Positions 15,398 through 24,371 are shown, counted from the stretch's first letter. The stretch: DNA of 64,000 bases from DATHSY01 sp046729855 (GCA_046729855.1 JBKPHM010000047.1:62001-126000), one strand, 5' to 3'. The notes: generated from the letters alone by a model not told the origin. Translations and numbers: made by a program.

Positions 15398-16476
15398 CAG
15401 CTCCGGTTGAGGACCTCGTGGAAGTCCTGGAAGAGCGTCTCGATGTCGTCCTCCGACATCCCGTGCCGCGACAGCGCCTCGCGGAACGCCCGCCGGACGT
15501 CGACGACAGCGTAGCCCGTGACCCTGGCCGCCTGGTGGACCCGCGCGAGCGGATACGGATACCCGACGAACGCCGCGTCGTCCGCGACGGAGGCGAGCCG
15601 CCCAAGCACTTGCTCGGCCGAGATCGGACCGCGCGCGACGTCCACCCGAAAGGCGTGCGGCGCCGTCGGCGCGAGATGGGCGACGAAGATCTCGCCGGGG
15701 TACAGCCGTCCGAACCGCGGGTCGGTCGAGATGCGCGCCGCCCAGCGGACAGGGCCGACCTCGCGGTCGCCCCGACGCTTGAGCAGCGAGACGAGCGGGA
15801 CGCTCCGCCCCCAGAACAGCGTCGACGCCTTCACGACGCCCACGAGCGCGACGCCTCGCGAGGTGGCGGCGTCGTGGGCGCGGCGAACGGCCGACGGGGG
15901 CACCAGCGGACCGCCGTGGAGCGAGCCGTCCACGAGGACCACGTCCCCGGGCTCGACCTCGTCGATCGTCCGGAGCACCTCGGACCACTCCGCCCACTCG
16001 CGGAGCGCGTCGACCGGGCGCGGCAGCTCCGGCAGCTTCTCGGGTTCGGTTCCGCACAGCCCGGTCAGGATCTCGGTCGCCAGGCGCGCCATGTCGCGAC
16101 CGGACACCGCTCGGACGGTTAGCGGCGGCGACGCCACGACTTCCGTCGCGCCATTGGCGAAGCGCACGCGCGCGACCCGGTACGCAGCGACCTGGAACGA
16201 CCGTCCGTCCGCGACCACGGTGGACCCGCCGTCGATCGCCCATATCGTGCCGGCGTCCGCCGGCGCGACCCGGGTCAGCTCGAAGTCGTCCGGGTGTCCC
16301 GGCACGACGACGTCGTCTTCGAGCCCGAGCTGGCCCTCGAGCACCCGGATCTCGGCGGCCGGATGCTCCATCAGGTCCAGGACGAACGAGGCGGCGGCGG
16401 CGAGGTCGCCGTCGCCGACGAGGTCGAGCGTCAAGAGCGGCGTCCCCACGTCGGCGCCTGGGTCCCGTCCCATCAC
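15397..16476 (-). CDS. nurA: NurA-type nuclease
   Basis: RNase-H-like nuclease of 359 residues, partner of HerA. Motif I is IWAIDGGST (Asp82), a second acidic strand is VVLVDGSLHGG near 170, and the C-terminal part (YAVVDVRRAF) fits the family. The frame allows ATG 16494, but a minus-strand TAAGCT -10 box at 16484-16489 lies inside that extension and exactly 7 nt before GTG 16476, so GTG is taken as the start of a leaderless operon transcript. Confidence 0.88.
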   Translation of the reverse strand: MMGRDPGADVGTPLLTLDLVGDGDLAAAASFVLDLMEHPAAEIRVLEGQLGLEDDVVVPGHPDDFELTRVAPADAGTIWAIDGGSTVVADGRSFQVAAYRVARVRFANGATEVVASPPLTVRAVSGRDMARLATEILTGLCGTEPEKLPELPRPVDALREWAEWSEVLRTIDEVEPGDVVLVDGSLHGGPLVPPSAVRRAHDAATSRGVALVGVVKASTLFWGRSVPLVSLLKRRGDREVGPVRWAARISTDPRFGRLYPGEIFVAHLAPTAPHAFRVDVARGPISAEQVLGRLASVADDAAFVGYPYPLARVHQAARVTGYAVVDVRRAFREALSRHGMSEDDIETLFQDFHEVLNRS

Positions 16477-16483
16477 GGCGCGA

Positions 16484-16489
16484 AGCTTA
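16484..16489 (-). promoter_or_regulatory. -10 box, nurA-herA-mre11-rad50 operon
   Basis: Minus-strand TAAGCT, 7 nt before GTG 16476. No damage-response operator (LexA-type) could be recognised nearby. Confidence 0.45.
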
Positions 16490-16644
16490 GCCATGGCCCC
16501 GGACACGCCCAAGGACCCGTCGGAACATATGTCCGCCATCCCCCCGTGCGAGACTGCCACGCCGCGGCCATCCGCCGCCCGGGGGGCTTCACCCGGATGC
16601 CCGACGTGCCGATAGGAAGCGGGGAACAGGCATCCGGAGGGCAC

Positions 16645-17856
16645 ATGGGCGCGGGGATCCGCGGGCGTCGGTCGCTCCACGCGGTGCTCGCCGTGCTGCT
16701 GGTCGGCGCGGCCATCGGCGCCTTCGTTTATTCGTCGTCGGCGGAGAAGGCCGCGATGCGCGACGCCGCGAAGCGCGCCAGGCTGGCGGCACAGATCAAG
16801 CTCGCCAGCGTCCTCGGTGAGCGGGACCTCGAGGAGCCCGCCGAGGGCGATCGGTACACGACGTTGCACGATGCGATCGCGCGCGTGATGCCCGCGGAGA
16901 TCGACGCGGTTACCCTGTGGTCGCCGACCGGCCGGATCCTGTACCACGACGACCAGGCCAGGATCGGCACCCGGCCGACCTACCCGCGCGAGTTCCTGGG
17001 CGATGTCGCGCGCGGCTCGACGGAGACGAAGGTGGAGGCGGCGCTGCTCAAGACCTTCGTCCCGGTCTGGGTCGAACCCGGCGGGACGATCGCCGTCGCG
17101 CAGCTGGACCAGCAACTTGGACCGATACGGGCGAGCGCGACACTCTGGAGGACCGCCGCTGGGGTCCTCGGCGCCCTCTCGCTCCTGGTGTTCGTCCGAC
17201 TTGTCGTCGGCGCGGTGAAGGGCAAGGGTCAGCGAGTCCGGCCGCGGGTCCCGCTCGACGGGACCGGCGTCCGCGTCGGTCCGCGACCGATGGAGCGGCC
17301 CGCGCCGCCGGCGACCCCGATGGCTCCCGTCGCGGGACCGCCTACGGGAACGAGCCCCGCTCCGGCCGCATCGAGCGGTGTCGAGGTAGTCAAGCCGCTC
17401 GCGTCGAGCGCCAAGTCGGCCCCTGAGCATCGGGCGGCTCCGTCACAGGCGCCGTCGCTTCGCGGCGGTCACGCGCTCGCGAGCCACGAGCCGACCCGCG
17501 ACGACGCCGCGGCCAAGCGACTGGAGCGCGAGCGGGACGAGGCCATGGCGCGCGCGGAGGCCGCCGAGCGCGTGCTCGACGGGCTGCGGACGCAGCAGCG
17601 CGCCGCGCTCGAGCAGGTGGCCGCGCTCGAGGCGCGCCTGATCGCCGCGGCGGACGGGCCGCTGCACTCGCAGGAAGACGTCCAGGCGCTGCGCGACCAG
17701 ATCCGCGACACTGCCGAGCGCCTGTACCGCACGGAGGAGGAGAACCGCGCGCTCAGGATCCGCGTGAGCGAGCTGGAGAACCCGCTCGCGCCGCCGGGAG
17801 GGCTGGTGGCGCAGCTGAACGAGATCGCACACGACCGACTCGCCAGCGGCGGTTGA
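16645..17856 (+). CDS. Two-TM sensor-like protein with cytoplasmic coiled coil, unknown function
   Basis: A 403-residue membrane protein. TM1 is at about 10-28 (SLHAVLAVLLVGAAIGAFVY) and TM2 at about 165-188. Between them lies an extracytoplasmic domain of about 135 residues with the strand pattern of a small PAS/Cache ligand domain (VTLWSPTGRILYHDDQ). After TM2 come a long Pro/Ala/Ser linker and a coiled coil from about 290 to 395. No kinase, cyclase or methyl-accepting domain follows. ATG 16645 has CCGGAGG 4 nt upstream. Ligand and partner unknown. Confidence 0.7.
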   Translation: MGAGIRGRRSLHAVLAVLLVGAAIGAFVYSSSAEKAAMRDAAKRARLAAQIKLASVLGERDLEEPAEGDRYTTLHDAIARVMPAEIDAVTLWSPTGRILYHDDQARIGTRPTYPREFLGDVARGSTETKVEAALLKTFVPVWVEPGGTIAVAQLDQQLGPIRASATLWRTAAGVLGALSLLVFVRLVVGAVKGKGQRVRPRVPLDGTGVRVGPRPMERPAPPATPMAPVAGPPTGTSPAPAASSGVEVVKPLASSAKSAPEHRAAPSQAPSLRGGHALASHEPTRDDAAAKRLERERDEAMARAEAAERVLDGLRTQQRAALEQVAALEARLIAAADGPLHSQEDVQALRDQIRDTAERLYRTEEENRALRIRVSELENPLAPPGGLVAQLNEIAHDRLASGG

Positions 17857-18193
17857 GCCGGACTGGCCCGACGAGGGGGGATCGGCAGGGATCGAACCGG
17901 ACACGATCGAGGAACGTCCGGAGGGCGGTGCTTCCTTCGGCGTGTTCCTCCCGGATGCCCTGGATGCGACCACGGTCGCGCCCCGGCGAGGGAGGCGCCG
18001 CCGCTCCGGCCGAACACGGATATCGGGCGCTCCAGGGCCCGGTCGCGATCTGGGCGGCACGATCGCGATCTGAGCGCCGGCAGGACCGGGACCGCGGGCC
18101 GCTCGCCGGAGCATATGCCCGCTCCGAACCGCGGCGGTGGAGATCCCCCCGACCGCGCGGGCCGGAGGCCCGCGGTCCCGTCTTCGTCGGGAG
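17857..18193. other. Intergenic region between convergent genes
   Basis: 337 bp with no gene I can support. It holds a short direct repeat TCGCGATCTG (18043-18052 and 18063-18072, period 20), a small hairpin CGGAGC / GCTCCG (18107-18126), and the stronger hairpin listed at 18151-18177. Confidence 0.6.
18151..18177. terminator. Hairpin between convergent genes
   Basis: GACCGC-GC-GGGCC pairs with GGCCCGCGGTC around a 3-nt loop, leaving a 2-nt bulge. It lies 17 nt from the stop of the acyl-CoA dehydrogenase gene and could serve both strands. Confidence 0.5.
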
Positions 18194-19360
18194 TTACGCG
18201 TCCAGCGCGCGCAGGAGCTCGCGCGCGATCACGACGCGCTGGATCTGGTTGGTCCCCTCGTAGATCTGCGTGATCTTGGCGTCCCGCATCATCCGTTCGA
18301 CCGGGTACTCGCGGACGTAGCCGTAGCCGCCGAGGATCTGCACGGCGTCGGTCGTAACCGCCATCGCGGTGTCCGACGCGAAGCACTTGGCCATCGCGGA
18401 CATCTTGGTCATCCGTTCGTGGTCCTCCGCGTCGCACAGCGCGAGCGCCTTGTAGACGAGCAACCGCGACGCCTCGATCCGCATCGCCATGTCGGCGAGC
18501 ATGAACTGGATCGCCTCGAACTCCGCGATCGCCCGCCCGAACTGCCTGCGCTCGGTCGCGTACCGAGCCGCCTCGTCGAACGCGCCCTGGGCGATCCCCA
18601 GGGCCTGCGCGCCGATCAGCGGCCGCGAGTAATCGAGGGTGCGCATCGCGATCTGGAATCCCTCACCCTCGTCGCCGATCAGCCGGTCCCTCGGGATCTT
18701 CGCGTCGTCGAGGACGACCTCGCGCGTCGGCGAGCCGCGGATCCCCATCTTGTCCTCCTTGCGGCCGAACGAGACGCCCGGGTCGTCCCTCATCACTAGG
18801 AACGCCGAGATCCCTTTCGAGCGCAGCTCCGGGTCCTTTGTCGCGAAGACCACGTAGGCCTGGGACACACCGGCGCCCGTGATGAAGCGCTTCGTTCCGT
18901 TCAGGGTGAAACCGTCGCCGGCGCCGGCGTACCGCGTCCGCAGGGACGCGGCGTCGGAGCCGGCACCTGGCTCGGTGAGCGCGTAGGACATCAACACGTC
19001 CCCTCGGACGATCGCCTCGATCGTCGAGCGGCGCTGCTCCTCGCTTCCCGCGAGCATCAGCGGCACCACACCGAGCTTGGTGACGGCCGGTGCCAGAGCC
19101 AGGCCCGCCGACACGCGCGACAGCTCCTCGACCATCACGCCGAAGGCGAGCGCGCCGCCGCCCGAGCCGCCGTACTCCTCGGGGAACCCCACGCCGGTCA
19201 GCTCGTTGTCGACGAGCACCCGGTACAGGTCATCGGGCCACTCGTCGGTCTCGTCGATCTCGGCGGCACGGGGCCCGATCTTCTCTTCGGCGATCTGCCG
19301 GACGAGCGCGCGGAACGCCTCCAGCTCCTCGGGCAGGTCGAAGCGGTCGCCCGTCTCCAT
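18194..19360 (-). CDS. Acyl-CoA dehydrogenase
   Basis: FAD enzyme of 388 residues that introduces the 2,3 double bond into acyl-CoA. Family marks: MSYALTEPGAGSDAASL near 125-142, FITGAGVSQAYVV near 160, and the C-terminal block YEGTNQIQRVVIAREL, whose Glu is the usual catalytic base. Start ATG 19360 lies 10 nt behind the stop of the thiolase gene, so both belong to one beta-oxidation operon; upstream frame-open sequence overlaps the thiolase and was excluded. Chain-length preference is not readable. Confidence 0.92.
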   Translation of the reverse strand: METGDRFDLPEELEAFRALVRQIAEEKIGPRAAEIDETDEWPDDLYRVLVDNELTGVGFPEEYGGSGGGALAFGVMVEELSRVSAGLALAPAVTKLGVVPLMLAGSEEQRRSTIEAIVRGDVLMSYALTEPGAGSDAASLRTRYAGAGDGFTLNGTKRFITGAGVSQAYVVFATKDPELRSKGISAFLVMRDDPGVSFGRKEDKMGIRGSPTREVVLDDAKIPRDRLIGDEGEGFQIAMRTLDYSRPLIGAQALGIAQGAFDEAARYATERRQFGRAIAEFEAIQFMLADMAMRIEASRLLVYKALALCDAEDHERMTKMSAMAKCFASDTAMAVTTDAVQILGGYGYVREYPVERMMRDAKITQIYEGTNQIQRVVIARELLRALDA

Positions 19361-19370
19361 CCGCCCTGGG

Positions 19371-20561
19371 TCAGGCCGCGGCCGGGTTGCGGATGACGAG
19401 CGCGTCGCCCTGCCCCCCGCCGCCACACACGGTCGCGCCACCCAACGGCAGACCGCGACGACGCAGCTCGTACGCGAGCGTGAGGACGAGCCGGGTCCCG
19501 CTCATCCCGATCGGATGGCCCAGCGCGACCGCGCCGCCGTTCACGTTCACCATCTCCCGGTCGATGCCGAGGATCTTCGTGACGTTCAGCGCGACGGCGG
19601 CGAAGGCCTCGTTCACTTCGAGCAGCCCCAGATCATGCACGTCGAGCCCGGCCTTCTTCAGCGCTGCGTGGAGCGCCGTCGCCGGCACCGTGTGAAGGTA
19701 GGCGAACCGGTCGGCCGACATCCCGTGCGAGACGATCTCGGCGAGCGGGGTCCACCCTCGCTCGCGGGCGAGCTCCGTGCGCGCGACGACCACGGCGGCT
19801 GCGCCGTCGGAGAGCTGCGAGGCGTTTCCCGCCGTGATCGTTCCGCCGTCTCTGAACGCCGGACGAAGCGCGGCCAGCGTCTCCTCGGTGGTGTCGGGTC
19901 GGATGCCCTCGTCGCGCGCGAACACGACCGGGTCACCGGTGCGCTTCGGGATCTCGACGGCGACGACCTCCTCGGCGAGGCGGCCGTCCTCCCAGGCGGC
20001 GTGCGCGAGCGCGTGGCTGCGTGCGGCCCAGTCGTCCTGTTCCTGGCGGGTGATGCCGATCTCGGCGTTCACCTCGTCGGAGGCCTCGCCCATCGTCATG
20101 CGCGTGAACGTCGACCACAGGCCGTCGTGCTGCATCGAGTCGATCAGCTCGGTGTTCCCGAGTCGTGAGCCCTCCCGTGCCCTCGGGAGCACGTAGGGCG
20201 CGTTCGTCATCGACTCCATCCCGCCCGCGACGACGACGTCGACCTCGCCCACCCGGATCAGCTGATCGGCGAGCGCGATCGCGTTGATTCCGGACAGACA
20301 AACCTTGTCCACGTTCACCCCTGGCACCTCGCGAGGGATCCCGGATGCGATGGACACCTGACGTGCCGTCGTCTGCCCGGTCCCGGCGCGAAGGACCTGG
20401 CCCATGATCACGTAGTCGACGCGATCGGCCGGCACGCCCGCTCGCGCGAGCGCCTCGCGCACCGCGATCGTCCCGAGCTCGACCGCGGAGAAGGGCGCGA
20501 GCGATGCCCCGAACTTCCCGATCGGTGTCCGCGCGCCGCCGATGATCACCGACGAAGCCAT
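19371..20561 (-). CDS. Acetyl-CoA acetyltransferase (thiolase)
   Basis: A 396-residue classical thiolase that joins or cleaves acyl-CoA and acetyl-CoA. All catalytic residues are present: nucleophile Cys88 (VDKVCLSGINA), His349 (GHPIGMSG) and Cys379 (TVCGGGGQGDA), plus NEAFA near 308. A ribosome-binding sequence GGAAAGGA precedes ATG 20561. It is followed after 10 nt by an acyl-CoA dehydrogenase. It contrasts with the cysteine-less thiolase homologues at 44.7-48.1 kb. Confidence 0.93.
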   Translation of the reverse strand: MASSVIIGGARTPIGKFGASLAPFSAVELGTIAVREALARAGVPADRVDYVIMGQVLRAGTGQTTARQVSIASGIPREVPGVNVDKVCLSGINAIALADQLIRVGEVDVVVAGGMESMTNAPYVLPRAREGSRLGNTELIDSMQHDGLWSTFTRMTMGEASDEVNAEIGITRQEQDDWAARSHALAHAAWEDGRLAEEVVAVEIPKRTGDPVVFARDEGIRPDTTEETLAALRPAFRDGGTITAGNASQLSDGAAAVVVARTELARERGWTPLAEIVSHGMSADRFAYLHTVPATALHAALKKAGLDVHDLGLLEVNEAFAAVALNVTKILGIDREMVNVNGGAVALGHPIGMSGTRLVLTLAYELRRRGLPLGGATVCGGGGQGDALVIRNPAAA

Positions 20562-20584
20562 GGCCGTCCTTTCCGTACCCGGAG

Positions 20585-21088
20585 CTATGCCGAGTCTACG
20601 CGCCAGCGTCGGAACACCTCGAGGCCGTCGGGACAGAACTGCACTCGCCCGATCAGCCCGTCGACGTCCCCAAGCGACAGGAACGCTCCCCACGCCACCT
20701 CGGCGGCCTGGTGCCGGATCGGACCATCCCAGACGACGTCGTAGACGCCGCCCAACACGTGCCCGTCCGGCCCGTCGTATCGGTGACGGAACCGGAACGT
20801 CGGCCGGGCCGTCACGCCGAGCTCCTCCTCGACCTCTCGCGCCGCGGCCTCGTCGTAGGTCTCCCCCGGCGCGTTCACGCCGCCGGCCGTGACGTCGTAC
20901 ATCCCGGGATAGACGTCCTTCGTCTCCGTGCGCCGGTGCACGTAGACGCGTCCTACGGCGTCCAGCACGACCACATAGGTGCAGCGGTGGAGAAGCTTTC
21001 GATGGCGCATCTCGCGGCGCGGGACGACCGCGATGACGACGTCGTCATCGTCCACGACCTCGACGAGCTCCTCGACGAACCGGCCCAC
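20585..21088 (-). CDS. Nudix hydrolase
   Basis: Pyrophosphohydrolase of 167 residues. The Nudix box runs from GGVNAPGETYDEAA to REVEEELGV at about 69-91, complete with its metal-binding glutamates. The N-terminal RREMRHRKLLHR and the layout resemble the YfcD/isopentenyl-diphosphate-isomerase-like branch, whose substrates are poorly known. GTG 21088 is the start used; the gene lies 36 nt behind the FtsH-like protease, and a possible -10 (minus-strand TACGCT) lies inside that gap. Confidence 0.85.
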   Translation of the reverse strand: MGRFVEELVEVVDDDDVVIAVVPRREMRHRKLLHRCTYVVVLDAVGRVYVHRRTETKDVYPGMYDVTAGGVNAPGETYDEAAAREVEEELGVTARPTFRFRHRYDGPDGHVLGGVYDVVWDGPIRHQAAEVAWGAFLSLGDVDGLIGRVQFCPDGLEVFRRWRVDSA

Positions 21089-21124
21089 AACGCGTTCGGT
21101 TGGAGCGTATCCCGCGGCCGCTGC

Positions 21125-22936
21125 CTAGTTGCGGTTCGCGAGGGCCTTCTCGATCACGACGAGAATGTCGTCGCCGACGAGCTCGTCGCGTTCAATCAAC
21201 GCCTCGCGCAGCTCCACGACGACGTCGCGGTTCGCGTCGAGCAGCTCGGCGACGCGCTCCTTCTGGCGGGTGAGGATGTCCTCGACCCGCTGCTTCGCGT
21301 CGGCGTCGCCGAGGACCTTGCCGACCAGGTTCTTGCTGCCGATCGGCCCCTCGCTGACGGCGTCGTACGAGATCAGGGACCCCGCCATGCCGAACGAGCC
21401 GACCATCTGCGCGACGAGGGTCGTCGCGACGGCCAGGTCGGACGCCGGCCCCGTCCCCGATTCGCCGAGGAACGTCTCCTCGGCGACCATCCCACCGAGC
21501 GCGATCGCGACGTGCGACTCGACCTCGGAACGAGACCGGGTGAACCGTTCCTCGATATCGCCGTGCGCGAGGAGCCCCAGCGCCTGCCGCCGCTTGATGA
21601 TCGAAAGGACCTCGAGGCGCCGGCCCTTCCCGAGGAAGTACGCGACCGTCGCGTGACCGGCCTCGTGCGTGGCGATCGCGGCCCACTCGCCGTCGGTGTA
21701 CGCGACCGGCTGCTTGAGCCCGATCTCCTCGGTGAGCTTCGCCCCGTACACGTCGTCGAGCGTCATCTCGCGCCGGCCGTTGCGCAGCGCGATCAGTAGC
21801 GCCTCGTCGAACGTGTGCTCGATCATCACCGGGGTGTACCCGAACGTGTCGTGCGCGAGCCGCTCGCGGGCGACGTAGTCCTCGAGCTGCATGTGATGCA
21901 CCTTGCGGTCGAGAAAGAAGTCGATCAGGTCGCGCCTGCCCTGTTTGGTCGGCAGATCGAAATACAGGCGCTGATCGAAGCGTCCCGGTCGCAGGAGCGC
22001 GCCGTCCAGGTCGTCGGCTCGGTTCGTCGCTGCGATCAGCAGGATGTTGTTGTACTCCGGCTTCCCGACGGCGATGCGGTTCTCAGGACGGAGGAATCGA
22101 TTGACGAACTCGATCGCGCGGTGGCGCAACCGCCTGGTCGCAGGGGGCTTGTCGATCGACTGCATCTGTATGAGGAGCTCGTTCACGAGTCCGGCGTCGC
22201 TCGCACCGAACATCGGCGAGACCGTACGGTCGAGTCGGGTCCCGGGAGGAGACGCGGCGACGCCTCTGCGGTGACCACCGATCGCATCGATCTCATCGAT
22301 GAACCCGATCGCCCCACCTTCTCTGCGCGCCAGCTTGCGCAGCCGCCGGAAGAAGGAGCGCACGCGTGCGGCGCTCATGCCGAACCAGACCGACTGGAAC
22401 GACGTAGACGAGGCGAACAGGAACGGAACGCCCGCCTGCTTGGCCATCGCCTTAGCGAGGTACGTCTTCCCCGTCCCCGGCGGTCCTTCGAAGAGGATCC
22501 CCCGACGCGGGGTTCCGCCCAGCTCGTCCCGGAACGTCGCGTACCCGAGGAACACGTCCAGCGTCCTCACAACCTCGTCCACCTGCGTGTCCAGACCGCG
22601 GACGTTGGTCAATCCGATCTCGATCTGCTCGGGGTGAACCACCATGTGCGGGGACCGGCCGCTCAGCAACGGCGCGAGCATCACGACGGCCAGCAGCAGG
22701 ATCAACAGGATCGGCACCCAGAGCAGGGTCTCGGGGCCAACCGTCGGGAGGTCGAACGGGTTGTGGGTGGCGTAGCGATACCAGACGTACGCGTCGATCC
22801 CGCCGAGCACCGCGAGGAGTTTCCAGATCCTCCGTCGCCGGGTGCGCTCGCGGATCCGGAAGACGTCGGCCTTCCCCTGCTGCAGCAACTTCGACCCGGC
22901 GAGGATGGTGGCGGCCGTCGACTCGTCCTGCTTCAC
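21125..22936 (-). CDS. FtsH-like membrane AAA metalloprotease
   Basis: Membrane-bound ATP-dependent zinc protease of 603 residues. A strong TM segment is at 70-91, with a weaker one near 38-55. AAA module: Walker A GPPGTGKT (151-158), pore residues VWFGM, Walker B GFIDEIDAIG (211-220), and AATNRADDLDGALLRPGRF (302-320). Zinc site HEAGH (424-428) and a downstream Asp (GPASDLAVATT). About 70 residues separate Walker B from the second region of homology, more than in ordinary FtsH, and the periplasmic domain is very small. GTG 22936 has GGAGG 4 nt upstream. Confidence 0.88.
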   Translation of the reverse strand: MKQDESTAATILAGSKLLQQGKADVFRIRERTRRRRIWKLLAVLGGIDAYVWYRYATHNPFDLPTVGPETLLWVPILLILLLAVVMLAPLLSGRSPHMVVHPEQIEIGLTNVRGLDTQVDEVVRTLDVFLGYATFRDELGGTPRRGILFEGPPGTGKTYLAKAMAKQAGVPFLFASSTSFQSVWFGMSAARVRSFFRRLRKLARREGGAIGFIDEIDAIGGHRRGVAASPPGTRLDRTVSPMFGASDAGLVNELLIQMQSIDKPPATRRLRHRAIEFVNRFLRPENRIAVGKPEYNNILLIAATNRADDLDGALLRPGRFDQRLYFDLPTKQGRRDLIDFFLDRKVHHMQLEDYVARERLAHDTFGYTPVMIEHTFDEALLIALRNGRREMTLDDVYGAKLTEEIGLKQPVAYTDGEWAAIATHEAGHATVAYFLGKGRRLEVLSIIKRRQALGLLAHGDIEERFTRSRSEVESHVAIALGGMVAEETFLGESGTGPASDLAVATTLVAQMVGSFGMAGSLISYDAVSEGPIGSKNLVGKVLGDADAKQRVEDILTRQKERVAELLDANRDVVVELREALIERDELVGDDILVVIEKALANRN

Positions 22937-23128
22937 GCTGCCTCCAGGCCGGGCAAGTCACCCAGCGCCCTCTCTATCTACCCCATACCGGGGGACGCCT
23001 GCATCGGCCCTTCGTCCTACGTCCTCGCTCGAAGGTCTAGGGCGCCGCGCCATGCGCGGGCCGCCGCCGAGCCGCTATCGTCTGGTCCACCGGCCGATCG
23101 CGCTGGGTGAACGGCGCGTGGAGGACGC

Positions 23129-23512
23129 ATGGCCAGGAAGAAGCTCCCGCCGGTTGCGGCCGAGGACGCCCGGACGGTGGGCGCGCTCCTTCGGGCGCTT
23201 CGCCGTGGCGCCGGCTTCCGGGCCGTCCAGGACGCCGCCGAGGCGCCCGGATGCCCGGCGGCTCGGCAGACGATCTACGCCTACGAGCGCGGCGGCCTGA
23301 CGCCGTCCCTGGCGCAGTTCCTGGAGCTCGTCGAGTTCTACGCCCTGAAGGCCGAGCCGGGGGCGGACGCCAAGCCGATCGACGACCTCCGCTCCCAGGC
23401 CGTTGCCGCCATCGTCAAGGCGATGTCGCTTCCCGTGTATCACGTCACCGGGGCGATGCGGCTCATGGCGAGGCTGCAGCCCGACTCGCCGCCCGCCGCC
23501 CGGTCGCGATGA
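23129..23512 (+). CDS. Xre-type helix-turn-helix protein
   Basis: A 127-residue protein with a Cro/C1-like HTH in residues 15-75 (VGALLRALRRGAGF, PAARQTIYAYERG, TPSLAQFLELVEFY). The rest is helical. It starts at ATG 23129 after a GGAGG site and overlaps the methylmalonyl-CoA epimerase start as ATGA, so it may regulate this small operon; targets are unknown. A TATCGT hexamer at 23074-23079 could be the -10 box, giving a leader of about 50 nt. Confidence 0.8.
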   Translation: MARKKLPPVAAEDARTVGALLRALRRGAGFRAVQDAAEAPGCPAARQTIYAYERGGLTPSLAQFLELVEFYALKAEPGADAKPIDDLRSQAVAAIVKAMSLPVYHVTGAMRLMARLQPDSPPAARSR

Positions 23513-23916
23513 CGGCCCTCGACCACGTCGGGATCGCGGTGGAGGACCTCGACGCCGCAGTCGAGCTGTACGCGAGCGTCCTCGGCCTCGAACCGGTGCA
23601 CCGCGAGACGGTTGCCGCGCAGGGCGTCGAGGAGGTCCTGCTGGCGGCGGGCGCGTCGTACGTCCAGCTGCTCGGGGCGCTCGGCCCCGACACGCCGGTC
23701 GGGCGGTTCCTCGAGCGGCGCGGGCCGGGCGTGCACCACGTCGGCTACCGCGTCGCCGACGTCTCGAGCGAGCTCGATCGGCTGCGGGCGCAGGGCGTCC
23801 CGCTCGTAGACGACGCGCCTCGTCCGGGCTCACGCGGCACATCGATCGCGTTCGTACACCCCGCGGGGATGGGAGGCGTGCTGGTCGAGCTGGTTCAGGA
23901 GACGGGCCGGCCGTAG
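23509..23916 (+). CDS. mce: Methylmalonyl-CoA epimerase
   Basis: VOC-fold metalloenzyme of 135 residues that interconverts (2S)- and (2R)-methylmalonyl-CoA between propionyl-CoA carboxylase and methylmalonyl-CoA mutase. Family marks: LDHVGIAVEDLDAA at the start, SYVQLLGALGPDTPVGRFL near 60-78, GVHHVGYRVADV near 80-92 and LVELVQ at the end. The metal ligands are the His in each repeat and the final Glu. Carboxylase subunits lie at 27.4 and 49.6 kb and a mutase subunit at 52.3 kb. Its 3' end overlaps the convergent gene by 22 nt. Confidence 0.9.
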   Translation: MTALDHVGIAVEDLDAAVELYASVLGLEPVHRETVAAQGVEEVLLAAGASYVQLLGALGPDTPVGRFLERRGPGVHHVGYRVADVSSELDRLRAQGVPLVDDAPRPGSRGTSIAFVHPAGMGGVLVELVQETGRP

Positions 23917-24371
23917 TGGCCGCGGTCCCGCAGGAGGTGATTCAGCTCGTCGATCGCGGCCTCGGTCTGGCGGTCGACCTTGCCGAACCGGATGTCGGGG
24001 ATCTGGACCCCGAAGACGCGGATCGGACTGCCGCGGTGCAGCTCGATCGTGCCGATGCCGGGAAACACCGCCCACTGCTCGATCGTGAACCGCCTAACGT
24101 CATGCCACGGAACGAACCGCGTCGTCAGGGGGTTGCGAACGAGGAGCCCTCGCTCCACGGCGATGATCGCCGAGCCGGCGATGCGGAAGATCAAGAAGTA
24201 GCCGACCACGGCGACGAGGGGATAGGCGATCAGGTACTCGTGCGAGGCCAGCGGTGTCGTCAGGACCTTCGTCAGCAGCATGAGCGTTACCCCGGAACCC
24301 GTCAGCAGCAGTCCCTTGGCCCACTCCCGGCTGCGGTACACGCGTCGCACGTTGCCTCCCCGTTTCCCCAT
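23895..24371 (-). CDS. PH-domain-like membrane protein
   Basis: A 158-residue protein with two hydrophobic segments, about 20-40 and 47-68, followed by a beta-rich domain (VERGLLVRNPLTTRFVPWHDV, GTIELHRG) typical of bacterial PH-like (YdbT/YyaB-type) proteins of unknown function. ATG 24371 was chosen because AGGAG stands 4 nt before it; an upstream GTG at 24416 would add 15 residues without a ribosome site. It converges on the epimerase gene, the two stops overlapping by 22 nt. Confidence 0.65.
   Translation of the reverse strand: MGKRGGNVRRVYRSREWAKGLLLTGSGVTLMLLTKVLTTPLASHEYLIAYPLVAVVGYFLIFRIAGSAIIAVERGLLVRNPLTTRFVPWHDVRRFTIEQWAVFPGIGTIELHRGSPIRVFGVQIPDIRFGKVDRQTEAAIDELNHLLRDRGHYGRPVS

Noticed and set aside
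13823..17430. Long upstream extensions of herA (to 16243) and nurA (to 17430) in open frame.
   Set aside because: The extensions lie over neighbouring real genes in another frame and read as low-complexity Arg/Ala sequence; coupling and the -10 box place the starts at 15397 and 16476.
17887..17900. A tRNA-like T-arm string on the minus strand (GGTTCGATCC).
   Set aside because: The flanking bases cannot form the 5-bp T stem, and no acceptor or anticodon arm is found around it.
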